DNA of 64,000 nucleotides from Silene latifolia (lineage: Eukaryota > Streptophyta > Magnoliopsida > Caryophyllales > Caryophyllaceae): contig NC_133537.1 of assembly GCF_048544455.1 (NCBI RefSeq), forward strand, positions 17,917,541 to 17,981,540. Direction: 5' to 3'. The translations under genes were made by a program, and so were the position numbers. Shown piece after piece: positions 11,542 through 22,916 of the stretch (positions are counted from its first letter, which is position 1; each line of letters opens with the position of its first letter). The notes below the pieces were generated by a model. The model ran no database searches and was not told the origin of the DNA. It saw only the letters and a program-made list of their open reading frames with translations.

Positions 11542-14500
11542 TCACGAAGATTTCTGTGCAGCTTTATCGGGTAAGACATTGTCAGGGAGGATAAGCTCAG
11601 GTGGGGTTTCTCGAACAATGCCAATCATGGAATCATACTCCTCGTCTTTGTTAGCATATTTCTTTCTTAGTGCCTTCTCAAATTCAATCTCGTCAAAGCT
11701 CTTTGCATTTTCAGCTGCATGAATCTGTGCTAGGTTGGTGTAATTAGCGGCTGACTGGGCAATGAAAGCAATCTCTTCCTCTGTAAGGTTCCTCAGAAAT
11801 TTGGCTGGATTACCTCCCCAAACCTGTATTGAGAAAATTGAGCACAACCTCAATAGTGTAATAGCGCGATGCAAGCAAAGCTTTCCTTAAGGAACCCTAG
11901 CCGCACCGCTAAATGGGCTAAAATCACGATAACAATAGCCCTTTTTGAACCAGCTTCACCAGAATACCCCAGTTCAATTCCTTTCTAATGCAAGGGTATA
12001 AAATTCAGGAGAAAGCTTTGCACTCCTTGTTTTCCTTTACGGCTCGTTAATGGAGCAAACAAAAAAAATCAAAAACTTATGTGCTAGTACGTTCTTCACG
12101 CGCCCAAAGTTACACACAGATAAAAATTGAAAAATTAACTGATTGGTCCCAGAACACACTTCAGAATATACAGATGGATACTCGGGTCTGACATGAGCAA
12201 AACTAATTAACTGTCTTCCCTATTATTGAATTCCATCAAAAAGAAAATGAGATAGGAAATTGCTATATGCAGATTATGCACTAACGAGACTGTGGTCTGT
12301 TCCCTATCAAAACACGTATTGTGTCAGAGTACCTAAGCTACTGTAATAACATAAATTGTCAAACAAGAATATAATACTTGAATTATGGACTTCGAGAAGC
12401 AAGAAATGGGTAGTAGAGAATTGACCTGTCCAGAAGGAATCCTAGTATTCTGCCTTACAAGGGCTCCAGCAGCAACCATGGCATGTTTTTCAACAACTAC
12501 TCCATCAAGTAATGTGGCACCCATACCAACAAATGCCTCATCATCAACAGTACAAGCATGTAAGACTGCACTGTGACCTATTCCATGCATACAAAAAGTC
12601 ACACAGCATCGTCAAGTTGTAAAAACCACGGTTATCAGGCTGTCAGGGTAATTTTTACTCACCAACAGTAACATTATCTCCAATGATAGTCGGCAACACC
12701 TTCCCGGCTAAGTTTGACTTTGCCACATGAACAAGAGAATTATCTTGAATATTGGTTCCAGACCCAATAGAAATGTGGTTTACATCACCTGCATAAATAG
12801 GGAGATACAGCTAAAGTGAACGGCCAATAACAGGAAGACGTAACTCACGTGGCTTTGGCCTAAAGCGAATAAATGTGGGCATCAAAGAGGCAGCCATATT
12901 AAGAAGACAAAAGTCGCAAAGGTTACAGAAGAGCGAGTTTCCCAATTAAAGGTAGTGTAATACATTACAAACATCTTACCTCTTAAAACACAGCCATACC
13001 AAATGGAAGAGCCGCATCCGATCCGAACATCTCCAATAACAGAAGCACTTGGTGCCACGAAGGCTTCCTTGTCGACCACGGGTGCCTTATCAAAAATGTT
13101 CATCAAAGTCCGATGCCGAGACACTAGAGATACAAAGATACATTAGACAATGCAATGATAGAGGCAGCAAACAAACATAGGTGAAGGTTGCCATATTAAG
13201 AATCACCACAACATCACACTCCAACCACCAACTCGCCTAACCACTCAAAAATCACCACAACATCACAAAGCTACCACTAAACTCCCGCCAACCACAGCAG
13301 CACCACTGTTATCGCACCACTCACCAAGTCGACAGCAACGGTGACCACCATCAGAAGCGCATGAGGCTGGAGCACACCAAGTTGGTGGTAATTTTCAAAA
13401 ATTACCAGTGTTTCCTTGTAGAATTTAGATCTGGGTTTGAGGTCCGAGTTAGAGAGGAAAAAAGTTAGCATTGGGTAGCAAGAAGATTTAATAGAAGGAG
13501 AGCGTAGAAAGGAAGGAGTTGGCGGCGGCTAAATCGGATACAGTAGTCATCAGCATCAACAAAAAAACTTTTTTTTAATCTACTTCAGCAAGAAGTTGCG
13601 AATCAATGTTCTCACAATCCTCCTTCCACTCATTTTTTTCACCCTAAAAAAATAATCCATTCCATTTGCAGTGTCCACGATGCTTTTTGCTCCTTCCCAA
13701 TAAAATTGTTCTCTTTCTATATACAACAACAAAGCCCTTAGTCCCAACATAGGTTAGAGTCGGCTAACATGAATCATCATCCGAATCCGTATAGGTTTGA
13801 ATCCGCCAATACGGTCAAAGGTAAATTAACAAAGGAAAAGAAATAGATAAATGGTTAACAAAACAAGTGTGTTTGTAAACACTAAAATAAAAATAAGAAA
13901 AGCGTGAAAACTGAAAAGCAAGATTAAAGATTAAAATGGCAAAACGGATTTGTAAAACATAAAAGAGTAGAAGTAGTTTTTTTTTTTTGAAAAAAAAAAA
14001 TCGGCAAATAAAGATTGAAGTAAAACTGGTAAAAGACAAGGAAATATATAAAATTCAAACTATTCCTTAACATGGTATCTTTTTCTCCACAATACCCTCT
14101 CCTTCGCCATACTCTCAGTTATTCCCAAAACACTCATATCGTTTTCAATCACCCTTATCCATGTTTGTTTCGATCTTCCCCTTCCCCTAACAAGTTTATC
14201 CATTCCCCAACTCTCAATTCTCCTCACTTGTGCCTCTGGTGCTCTCCTCCGTACATGGCCAAACCACCTTAAACAGTTTTCCCTCATCTTATCTTCAATC
14301 GACGCAACACCTACTTTCTCTTTCTATATGTCGTAAAATAAATTAGTGAGCTTCTCAACCTATCCCTAATCAAGTAACACACTCCTATCTTATTGACACA
14401 TCTACGTTTAAACTCCCCAAGTCAAGAGATATAATGATATTCACCACCAATTCTTAAATATGACGCATAGCCATATCAAGACAATATAAATGGGATACAA

Positions 14501-16918
14501 GGTGTAGTTGATCACTGCTGCTTGCTTTCGGGCCTTCTACTAATTATCATACCTTTTGTTTCTTCTCTATAAAACGCTTTTGTACGTCCCCTTTCTCATA
14601 GAGATCTTTGATGTGTAAGTTTTGAATCCTTTTTTCACATCCTACGCAGTAAAAGTGCACATGTTCCTAGCGGAGCCAAGATTTGAACGCAACGGGGGCG
14701 ATAAATTTCAGCGGGGGCGAAGGAATAATGGTATAAGAGAAACTCTAAAAAAGTTCAAAAATTTTAACTAAATAATTTGAAATTTTCATCCTCCGACGGG
14801 GCGAACACCCTACTAGCCCTCCCCTAGCTCCACCACTCAGTTCCTTGTAACGGAATACATGAGTTCAAGGTGTTTTCTATGTGCCTTTGTTCATTATGCG
14901 TAAAAGCATGTTACTTTTTGACATCTTCAGTTTTGTAAAGAAGCGTACTGAAACTTACAAGTGGCAATCTAAGATATCAAATTGGCCAAACATCTACAGT
15001 TCTCTTGACGCCTGACAATCTTCTAGGCTACACCAAGCACATGCCAAATCCTTGGCAGCAAAAACATCAACTTGGAGGATGACTTTTCTCTTTTTCTCAT
15101 ACTCCTCGCTAAAGAAAGAAAACTTACCTTTCCCCACACCAAAAAGCTACTCCGTATTTGGTTACTGTTTATCTTTACCCGTGTTATCCACATAAAAATA
15201 AGCAACTGAAGGGGGGCAAGGTTACACTTGTAAATCTGACAAGAGTACCGATATAACAAAGGGAAAAATATTGAGAAGAGGACAATCTAGTCATATTAGC
15301 AGAACAAAATATATGAAAATCTCGTGGAAGGTGAAAGATAAAGAGGATAAGTTATTTGCTACTTAACCTATAAAATAGAACTCCATTGTGCGAAAATGCT
15401 ATATCTGAAACCAGAGGCTTACTAAACAAAGGGAAAAGTCACCTAACAAAGAGAAAAGTCACCTACGCATTTTTATTATTAGCTGCCAATGCATTCACCT
15501 TCCATCCATATTAGATAGAAGCACCAAACAAAGCCATCGAGTAAACCCTGTAGATTCCACATTAAACCCTTCGACAGCACCACTTTACATCTCTCTTTTG
15601 TTCATCTACTAATTAAATTCAAATCTAATCAATTACTTGAATGGTGCATTAACAAAAGTCTTCTCAGCCAAGCTCTTCGATAACCTTTTGCATAATGTCC
15701 ACCAAAGTCGAGCAAATGACTGCCACAACTAGTTGGATATGGAAACCCGGCAATGTGCCAAATATACTTCAACAAGTGATAACTGATAAGCCCTACTTTC
15801 CCCACTTTTGTTGTCCCGTGACAGGACTTCGCAGCACAAATTAAACAGCAACTAGAACAATCTATCACCAGTATCAAACCAATCATCATCCGTAAGCATA
15901 GCTTTGAACAATTAGAAGCAATTTAAGAAACTGGAAATTTTCACAAATTTGAGTAAACTAAAAACCTCCCAAAAAAAAGTCTATATCCAAATGTTTGGAG
16001 GCTCAGATGATAAATTTAATATAATGCACACCGCACCATAATCACTTTATTCGGTCACTGATCCCCGGAGAAATCAAATAGACCAAACAAAGCAGCACCC
16101 TATTATTTATATTATTTTATCAACAAGCTTCCCCATAAACTCTCTCATCCAATAATGAACATAGTCAGAGCTTCAAAATCTCGCTTTACTTTGCCTAGAC
16201 AAACAAACAAGCGGTTGAACCTAGGTTTGCGGTGAGCTAGAGTTCTATATTGAAAACCAAACCAAAACCTTAGAAACTCGCAAAATCGCTTAAGCTAGCT
16301 TAGCCGTTCAAGTTACACCTGTTGGGAATCCGTCAACAACAAACTTAAAATGTGACTCCTTTTACATCTAAAAACCCAAGCCAAAACCTTAAAAAGCTCC
16401 TAATCTTATCATAAGACCATCTCATCTAAAACTTGTTGGTTCGGTTCGCATATACAAACCTCAACATACCAAATGCCGAACAGTAAGCTATAAGACTGTA
16501 AAATACAAGAACACGCATACACACTTGTGTAAGGTGGCCTTCCATTACATATGTACATTGTAAAACGGCTTAGTTTTGTAACTACTTTCCCACTAATAGT
16601 AATGTAAAACCGTCTCGCAAGAGACTAACCGATACAAGAAATGATCAAAGTCAACTTTACCTACACGCCCAATTTAAATGCCAAAACCAAACCTAATTTG
16701 ATCCATAAAATGTCAACAAATTAAGGATAAAAACACAAAAACAAAGAGAACCCAGATCTAAAATCATTAAATCATCGAAAAGGAAGAAAGTAAAAGAGCA
16801 TACAGTGTTCTTGAAAATGGTGGTTGCCTTGAAGGCGGCAACCGAGACGATCCATAGCTTGACCCGTTTCTCGGATCCAAAACCCGACGGTGTAGATTGC
16901 CCGACCCAGTGTACCCAT
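11542..16918 (-). CDS. GAMMACA1/2: Gamma carbonic anhydrase, mitochondrial complex I subunit, five exons, 272 aa
   Basis: Coding exons on the minus strand are 16918-16804, 13123-12980, 12788-12663, 12577-12426 and 11823-11542. All four introns are GT-AG, and the 819 spliced bases stay in one frame, giving 272 residues (Arabidopsis gamma-CA1 is 275). The protein starts MGTLGRAIYTVGFWIRETGQ, the conserved N-terminal region of plant gamma-CAs. Exon 2 carries FDKAPVVDKEAFVAPSASV, and exons 2-4 form the left-handed beta-helix repeats. The three expected zinc-ligand histidines are present in LVHVAKS, VGHSAV and VLHACT, which favours gamma-CA1/2 over the CA-like (CAL) paralogues. The C terminus contains EEYDSMIGIVRETPPEL. 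These trimers form the matrix-facing domain of plant mitochondrial complex I. Intron 1 (13124-16803) is 3.7 kb and contains a LINE fragment and a MITE. A TIR element (17307-18214) sits about 0.4 kb upstream of the start codon. Whether it is paralogue 1 or 2 is not resolved. Confidence 0.96.
13731..14325 (-). mobile_element. RTE-type LINE, 3' fragment (in intron 1 of the carbonic anhydrase gene)
   Basis: On the minus strand, a frame from about 14322 to 14060 reads KVGVASIEDKMRENCLRWFG, then GHVRRRAPEAQVRRIESWG and a Trp-Arg-rich end with VLWRKRYHV. This is the conserved C terminus of RTE-clade reverse transcriptase proteins. It is followed by about 300 bp of 3' untranslated sequence ending GGGACTAAGGGCTTTGTTGTTG, the typical RTE 3' tail with TTG repeats. 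A stop codon lies just upstream of the recognised part, near 14326, so only the 5'-truncated end is present. The endonuclease and reverse transcriptase core are missing. Confidence 0.85.
14669..14838. mobile_element. Short MITE-like element in carbonic anhydrase intron 1
   Basis: The ends AGCGGAGCCAAG and GCTCCACCACT are imperfect inverted repeats around a core with GGGGGCGA tracts. The flanks ATGTTCCT and CAGTTCCT agree at six of eight positions, a possible decayed 8-bp target duplication as made by hAT elements. The family resembles that at 7442-7569. Confidence 0.5.
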
Positions 16919-17306
16919 TATTGTGATTGATCTTCAATTGAAAAAATTAAGGTTTATGAAAGGGAGGAAAGGTGGTGTGGACGGTGGAGACTGGAGAGAC
17001 GGGTGGGTGTTAGAGAAGGGGAGGGTGATGAGTGAGGAGAGGGAGTGAAAAAATGAAAATGAGAGGTGATTAAGTAAATAAATTGGAATTGATACTCGGA
17101 AAAAAGTAAATAAATTGTACTGTACTACTGTAATGTTTTCCCAAGTTTTTGGGTGTTCAACGTTGGACAAGTTGGTCTTTGTGTTAAAAATACGGTTAAA
17201 TCGGAAATGTATCCCCTCCATTTTTTTTTCGGGACGTACTTTTTCACATACGGATTTTACTCTTTTATATACGCTTTTTACAATTTTAGCCTTGTCATTT
17301 TTTTTA
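16919..17306 (-). promoter_or_regulatory. Probable 5' UTR and proximal promoter of the carbonic anhydrase gene
   Basis: This is the region between the start codon and the upstream TIR element. It is rich in CT on the minus strand near 16960-17050, as many plant 5' UTRs are. No TATA box is assigned with confidence. With only about 390 bp of non-repeat sequence, distal promoter elements would have to lie in or beyond the transposon. Confidence 0.4.
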
Positions 17307-18214
17307 GGGTGGTGATTTACGCAGTACACATTTTACTCATTACAGTACACTTTTGACCATACTACCCCTCTCATTTTTCCCACAAAGTGTACTACATTAG
17401 AAAAAGAAGAAAAATCACACAGTAACTCTCCACTCAAAACCAACTTCATCCTACCACCGCCGCCACCGCCACCTCCACCACCGCTACCCCTCCCTTGGCC
17501 ACTCACCACCACAAGCAAAACAATCGCCTGTCACTGTTCATAGACCGATTCTCGTCCTCCCTCTTCTTCTCCATTCCAATTACATCTCTTTATCTTTCTC
17601 GGCCTCTCCGGCCTCCTCGCCGGCTGCTGGCAATCGGCCCCACTCCCTTTCCCGCCATTCTCGCCGACACTACTTCAACATCCACCATACGTCCATACAT
17701 GCGGTCCTTCAACGCAAGCAGCCACCACCCTCACACAAATACACAATCCAATTAATTGGTACAAAAACCCTAAATTAATCCTAAAAAAACAAAAAAAATT
17801 GAAAGAGGAACAATGATTTGATTAGTAATTATGCAATCAACGAACCAAATGCATGTTCAGTTAGTCTTGCTGAAGACGGGTCGGAGCAAGTGACGGGTAA
17901 TGCCACTCACAAAACGGATAGGGGGGATAAGGTGGGGCACCCCCATGTGCTTCCCTCTCTCCTCTATTTGGGTCATTTGTGAGAAGAAATGGTATCCGTC
18001 ACTCCAAAGTGACGGATACGTGCCGTCTTCAATGAGATTTTGTGATGCATGTTTTGCATTCATCTATAATTGGAGAATTTTGCTTATTTTTGAGAGGATG
18101 TAGGTACTTCCTACGATTAGGTTTGTTGTTTTTTTAATTAGGGGTAGACAAATGGAAACAAAGTGATAAAAAGTACTAAAATGAGTAAAAAATGTACTGC
18201 GAAAATAAATTACG
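17307..18214. mobile_element. Non-autonomous TIR element, family A copy 2, with nested MITE
   Basis: The left end GGGTGGTGATTTACGCAGTAC and the right end, reversed, CGTAATTTATTTTCGCAGTAC match the ends of the element at 5264-6023, including the following ATTTTACTCAT blocks. T runs flank both sides (before 17306 and from 18215), so a target duplication of T residues is possible but cannot be proved. The core is C-rich (17455-17700) with a CCG/CCA repeat near 17455-17490. A family B MITE is nested at 17868-18047. No transposase is present. Confidence 0.75.
17868..18047. mobile_element. MITE, family B copy 2 (nested in the TIR element)
   Basis: Inverted relative to the copy at 9203-9390 and sharing the blocks CACAAAATCTCATTGAAGACGG, CCGTCAC, GGAAGCACATGGGG and CCCGTCTTCA. 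The ends GCTGAAGACGGG and CCGTCTTCAATG are inverted repeats of about 10 bp. Nesting shows it arrived after the host element. Confidence 0.72.
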
Positions 18215-19144
18215 TTTTTTTATCCCTTCACCCAATTGATTTTTTTTTCTCCCTTAGTCTCCCTTCACCACACCACCTATGTTCGGTACCCCTTCTCCGG
18301 TCAATTCAATCACTGACCGACGTTGCTTCGGTCGACATCATTATAAAGTGAAAAGAAATTGGAAATAAAGGAATTACAATTTGGCATTATGACGTTTGAC
18401 GGAAATCTCTCGTACAGTTCTATGAATATTGCAATGAATACTTGTAATTGTATGCCAAACATTTGTGTGAAAAACCAATAGAAGAAATTAGAACTAAATT
18501 GTAGGCGTTGCCGGTGGTCAATGCAATCTTACATCTCTCCCGATACAAATTACGGTATACCATTCTATCATATCAAATACAGCAAACGCACACATCGCAG
18601 CACACCTAGAACCGCCACGCCTTCATTTAACAATTGATGGATAAGTAAAAAATTACTTTCACTAATTAACAAACCCTAATAATTTCAACAAAATATAATA
18701 GGAGTAATAATAATTGTTAAACAACAAAATTATTTCAATAATTGAAAATTATAATCCATTATTCAGGTTTATAGAACAATTCTATTCGATTTTAGGGGAA
18801 AAATTAGATATAAGACTTAATTTGTCTAGGTTTAGAAAAAGGGTATCATACGGAAAGTTAATGAAAAAGTGTATGTGAAAGAATAAAGTTCGTATGTGAA
18901 AAAGTAATTCCGTTCTTTTCTCATTTCCTCTCATAAAATATTACTATATTATATATTTCAATCTTATTTATTTACCTTTTTATTTCAAAATAAATCTACC
19001 ATCATCCGATCTAGACCAGATTTAATCCGGACCGTTGAGAAATAATGGGTCTTCATTTCTTTTTGAGAAATGGAGAGGATCCATACTCGGTTAAATCCGT
19101 CTAAAGTATGAAGAGTTTAGTGTAAGGCGGTTTTCAATAATATA
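18215..19144. other. Intergenic, no supported feature
   Basis: AT-rich, with no coding frame or repeat family recognised. GTATGTGAAA is repeated near 18870 and 18892. Confidence 0.4.
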
Positions 19145-19216
19145 CTCCCTTCGGTCGGATTATTTGTTTAACCATTCCATATTTGGGTGTCCTAATTCAC
19201 TACAAGAAAAAATGAA

Positions 19217-19425
19217 ACAGGCGACCGAAATTTGGCGACTGAAAGAAGTAGTCGCCAAATTGGCGACTGATTTTCAAATTGGCGACTGAAATCAGTCGCC
19301 AATCTGGCGACTGACTTTTTTAAAAAAGGAATCAAACGTGGCGACCGAATTTTTAAATTTGGCGACTGATTTATGGGTAGTCGCCAATTTGGCGACTGAA
19401 AATGAATTTCAGTCGCCAAATTTTT
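19217..19425. repeat. Left subterminal repeat array of the CACTA element
   Basis: About eight copies of a 9-12 bp motif TTGGCGACTGA or its complement, often arranged as palindromes (GGCGACTGAAATCAGTCGCC). Such arrays bind the element-encoded regulatory protein in En/Spm. Confidence 0.88.
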
Positions 19426-19785
19426 TTATACAAACCAGCGCTCCTCTCTCCTACTTTACTCTTTACGGAAAAAAAAAAAAGGACGAGCGATTGAAACAGC
19501 GGCGACGACACCAACGAACAACACCACACAACCACCCTTCCACCGCCATTTCCACCGCCACATCCACCCTCTTTAATTAGGTTAGTTTTTTTTGTTTAAT
19601 TTCAGTTTATATAGTTTAATTTGTTAGATTAATTTGTAGTTAGTTTGATTAATTTGTGGTTAATTTGTTAGATTTATTTGTAGTTAGTATGTTAGATTAA
19701 TTTGTAGTTAGATTTAGTTTAATTTGTGTTTGAATTAAAAGGGAATGATTATGAGGTTTGTCTTTAGGTTTAGGGTTATGAGGGG

Positions 19786-19860
19786 TAGGGGGGGGGGGGG
19801 TGTTCGGCCGTGGGTGGGGTTGGTCGGGGGGGGGGGGGGGAGGGGGGGGGGGCTGTGGTG
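19786..19860 (+). repeat. G-rich tract in the CACTA element
   Basis: Runs of 12 to 14 consecutive G on the plus strand, interrupted by TGTTCGGCCGTGGG. The tract could form G-quadruplexes. It also lies where sequencing and assembly errors are likely. Confidence 0.8.
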
Positions 19861-19923
19861 GGCCGTGGGTGGGTGGGTCGTGGGGTAGCCTTGAGTGGGT
19901 CGTGGGTGGTGTATGGTGTTGGG

Positions 19924-20150
19924 TAGCTAAGTGAAACCGTCTCATTATCATTAGTATTAAGCTAAGTGGAACCGTCTTAATTAATAATATTATTATTATT
20001 ATTATTACTAAGTTAAGTGAAATCGTCGTATTATTATTAATATTAAGCTAAGTGAAACCGTCTTTTGCATTAATGGAATTAGCTAAGTGGAACCGTCTTT
20101 TGGATTAAGAGAAATTAGCTATTAGCTAAGTGGAACCTTCTTTAGGACTT
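19924..20150 (+). repeat. Minisatellite, about six units of ~36 bp
   Basis: The unit AGCTAAGTGGAACCGTCTT plus an AT-rich tail containing ATT triplets is repeated at about 19926, 19961, 20011, 20052, 20089 and 20122, with decreasing similarity. It lies between the left subterminal array and the remaining CACTA gene fragment. Confidence 0.8.
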
Positions 20151-20544
20151 GATTTTGATAAATTTAGTTTGATAATTCATGTTATTGATGAATTGAGGTT
20201 GAATAACCTTGTTTTTTTTGTTTTTCTTTTCTCTTTTCAGGGTTGTCACCATGTTGCTAGGCACCACCGTCTGTGATGTAGCCGTTGCTTCTTGTTTTCT
20301 TTTCATTTTTGCTTTTACTTGATTAGGTAACCTTCTCTTACCAGTTACCTTTTAAATTTACTAATTTTAGTTCAAATTATGCTACGGACTTTAGGATAGA
20401 AACCTTTATTAGGTGGTTGAATTGTGCTCTTGATTGACTTAATTAATTTAGTACTTGATTGTGTTGTTGTTTGATTTGATGTTGACTTAGTACCCGTTCA
20501 AGAATTACTCATTAGGAGTAATTCTTGAATAGTCCCCATTTTGG

Positions 20545-20800
20545 ACTGTCTTTGTACGTTTCAAGTCATTTAGGTAGTAAACACGTACTTGTGATTTATT
20601 AATGAGGAATGGGTTTGGTGGCGATCCCTTTAATGTTCTCCGAATACATGTATATGTAGAGTAATTAGTTATTCTACATAGATGTGTATTTGGAAAACTG
20701 AAGGGAATTGCTGCCGAATTTTTTCCTCATTAATAAATTACAAGTGTGTTTGCTAGTGACTTGAAACGTACACTGAAGGACCCCATTCGAAGATGGATTA
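20545..20800. repeat. Long imperfect foldback inside the CACTA element
   Basis: The left arm runs from GTACGTTTCAAGTCA through ATTTATTAATGAGGAA to GTAGAGTAATTA. The right arm is its reverse complement with scattered mismatches and ends TGACTTGAAACGTAC. Each arm is about 120 bp and the turn is near 20668. The stem lies about 135 bp upstream of the remaining open frame. Confidence 0.8.
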
Positions 20801-20935
20801 CTTATTGACAATATTTATATATTGTTTTCATATGTTTATTGTATAATGTGGAGTATAATGTTTAAATTTTGTATGTAATATTATTGTTATTTTTTAAAAA
20901 TGTTTAAATTATTGTGGGGTCTTCTTTAGATTAAA

Positions 20936-21379
20936 ATGAAGAGATTAGAACGTTCATGGATGTATGAAGGAAGATTAGACCATTCCAATAAGAAAAGACG
21001 TCCTACCGCTAGATTTATAAAGGGTGTTAGCGAGTTTATTGAATTTGCTAAACAACAAGATGAATATGACTTGGTAGACAAAAAACTTAGGTGTTCTTGT
21101 GCCAAATGCAAAAACCTGAAATACCAGCTTGACATTGTAGTAGAAGAACATCTCATTATAAACGGGTTTAAGCCAAATTATTACAATTGGATTTCACATA
21201 GAGAAGCATATTCTCCAATTCATGAACAAGCTCACACCCAACAAATACAAAATGATGAGAACCCATATAGAGAGATGGTTGTTGATGCTATGGATTCCAC
21301 TATTTTTAATAGTGATGACCATACAACCATTTCTGAAGAACAACCGCCACACCCACAAGCAAAAGCTTGTAAAACTTGA
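20936..21379 (+). pseudogene. CACTA transposase N-terminal fragment (transposase-associated domain)
   Basis: 147 codons beginning MKRLERSWMYEGRLD. The motif RSWMYEGR, then FIKGVSEFIEFA and a cysteine pair in RCSCAKCKN, matches the transposase-associated domain found at the N terminus of plant TNP2-type proteins. The sequence ENPYREMVVDAM further along also fits that family. The DDE catalytic region expected after this is absent; the frame closes after QAKACKT. The fragment probably became non-functional through the internal deletion. Confidence 0.82.
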
Positions 21380-21388
21380 ACAATTTCC

Positions 21389-21619
21389 AGCAACACGTAT
21401 CAACCGGGAATTATTAGTCAACTTCAAGCTCATGTAAGAGAGCGTGATGAACGCGATGCCAAACGTGATGAAGAATTACGCCAAATGAAGGAAAGAATGG
21501 AAATGTTTGAGAATTGGTGGCAAGGTTGTAACCCCGGACCTAGACCCAACTACGATCCAAATGATCCGCATGGTCCACAAGGGGGGAGTGGAGCCGGTGT
21601 TGGCTTCCAAGTAAGATGA
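21389..21619 (+). pseudogene. CACTA-encoded C-terminal fragment (En/Spm-like)
   Basis: An open frame with no start codon reads QLQAHVRERDERDAKRDEE, then LRQMKERMEMFENWWQG, and a Pro/Gly-rich tail ending in GVGFQVR and a stop. A charged coiled-coil segment followed by a Gly/Pro tail is typical of the C termini of plant En/Spm-encoded proteins. The 19-bp string AAGCTTGTAAAACTTGAAC occurs both just before this fragment (21363) and just after it (about 21629), which may mark a deletion or duplication joint. Confidence 0.6.
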
Positions 21620-21865
21620 TTTTAGCATGTAAGCTTGTAAAACTTGAACTTTAGACTTGAACATTAGAATAGCTTAGCTTGTAAAACTTTCATTTTCAAT
21701 ATATGAAATGAAGTTTGAGAAAATGGGAGGTGTTGGGTTGAAATGTATGGTGTTGTGTGTGTGTTGAAATTTGGGATGTATGGCGTTGTGGAACATCGGT
21801 TTGTATGCAGGTTGTAAATATTTTGCTAGCAATAAAAACGAAAAAAACCACCAAAACATACAGTG

Positions 21866-22310
21866 GCTTTGGCGACTGAAAAGGGATTTGGCGACTGAAA
21901 TTCAGTCGCCAAATTGGCGACTGAAATTCAGTCGCCAAATTGGCGACTGATTAGGAGTAGTCGCCAAAATGGCGACTGAATTTCAGTCACCAAAGCTCTT
22001 ATTCAGTCGCCAAAGTTTCTCAGTGAAACTGGCTACGTCACCCAAATTTGGCGACTAATACCAAATTTAGCGACTGAAATTCAGTCGCCAATTTGGCGAC
22101 TACCTCAAATCAGTCGCCAATTTGGCGACTATTATTTCAGTCGCTATTTTTGTCATTTGGCGACTGATTTTTCAGTCGCCAAATTTGGCGACCGACATTA
22201 GTCGCCAAAGTTAGAAAAGGCGACTAAGGTCCGCGACTGACGTTTGGCGACTGATTTCAGTCGCCAAATTGATTTTAGCGAATGATTTCAGTCGCCAAAA
22301 TCGGTCGCCT
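21866..22310. repeat. Right subterminal repeat array of the CACTA element
   Basis: Roughly twenty copies of GGCGACTGA or TCAGTCGCC in both orientations, denser than at the left end. Left/right asymmetry is usual in CACTA elements. Confidence 0.88.
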
Positions 22311-22466
22311 GTTTTAATTCTTTTTGTAGTGATTATTTGTTTACCTTTTTATATTGAGGGTGTTTTTAAAAGGTAATTTCATAATCCACATAACTTATTA
22401 TCCACTTGTCCTCTCCTCGTCTTTGTGTCAAAAACAAAGGTAAACAAATGATTGGGATAGAGGAAG

Positions 22467-22916
22467 TAGTTGTAAAATGGATCCAAAAACAACTATGTTG
22501 GTGGATAAAAGTGGTTACTAAAAATCTCGTTTTACAAATTTGTGTAAAATCGCATTATACAATTATACAAGTATTAGGTTAGACCTCGTGCATTAAATGC
22601 ACGTCTTATAGAGTTATTTTTTATTTCTACTATACATATATAATAGTGGTATCTGATTAGTTGTTCATTTTTTTCCTCAATGCATTTTGCTTTGATAAAT
22701 AAAAAGTTAAAACTAAAAATTAATTAAGAGAATTGAGTAGCATGTTGAAATGTATTTTTGAAAAAGAAATATTTTTTTTTATACCGCAAAGCTAATGATT
22801 CCAATTAATAAATTTTCTCAATTTTTTTGCCTCAAAATCAAAATGGTTTATAATTTTGTATTATACCTAGTATGAGTCAAATTATTCTCATATAATAGCA
22901 TCAGTCAAATATTTAA
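22467..22916. other. AT-rich spacer, no supported feature
   Basis: No gene or repeat structure is recognised up to the target duplication of the next element. Confidence 0.4.

Larger units (their letters stand above)
19198..22331 (+). mobile_element. CACTA (En/Spm) transposon, internally deleted
   Basis: The element starts CACTACAAGAAAAA and ends TTTTTGTAGTG, the defining CACTA termini, and is flanked by the 3-bp duplication ATT (19195-19197 and 22332-22334). Both subterminal regions are packed with GCGACTGAAA/TTTCAGTCGC repeats, the expected TNPA-type binding arrays. At 3134 bp it lacks the TNP2 catalytic region and keeps only an N-terminal transposase-associated fragment and a C-terminal piece, so it is non-autonomous. 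Confidence 0.95.
19145..22466. mobile_element. Stowaway MITE, split by a CACTA insertion
   Basis: The left half (19145-19197) begins CTCCCTTCGGTCGGATTATT. The right half (22335-22466) ends ATGATTGGGATAGAGGAAG. These are terminal inverted repeats, with TA at 19143-19144 and 22467-22468. Removing the insertion and one ATT copy leaves a MITE of about 185 bp, the usual Stowaway size. Confidence 0.88.

Noticed and set aside
19697-19951. Pro/His-rich open frame on the minus strand
   Set aside because: Caused by the G-tracts in the CACTA element; no homology signal.
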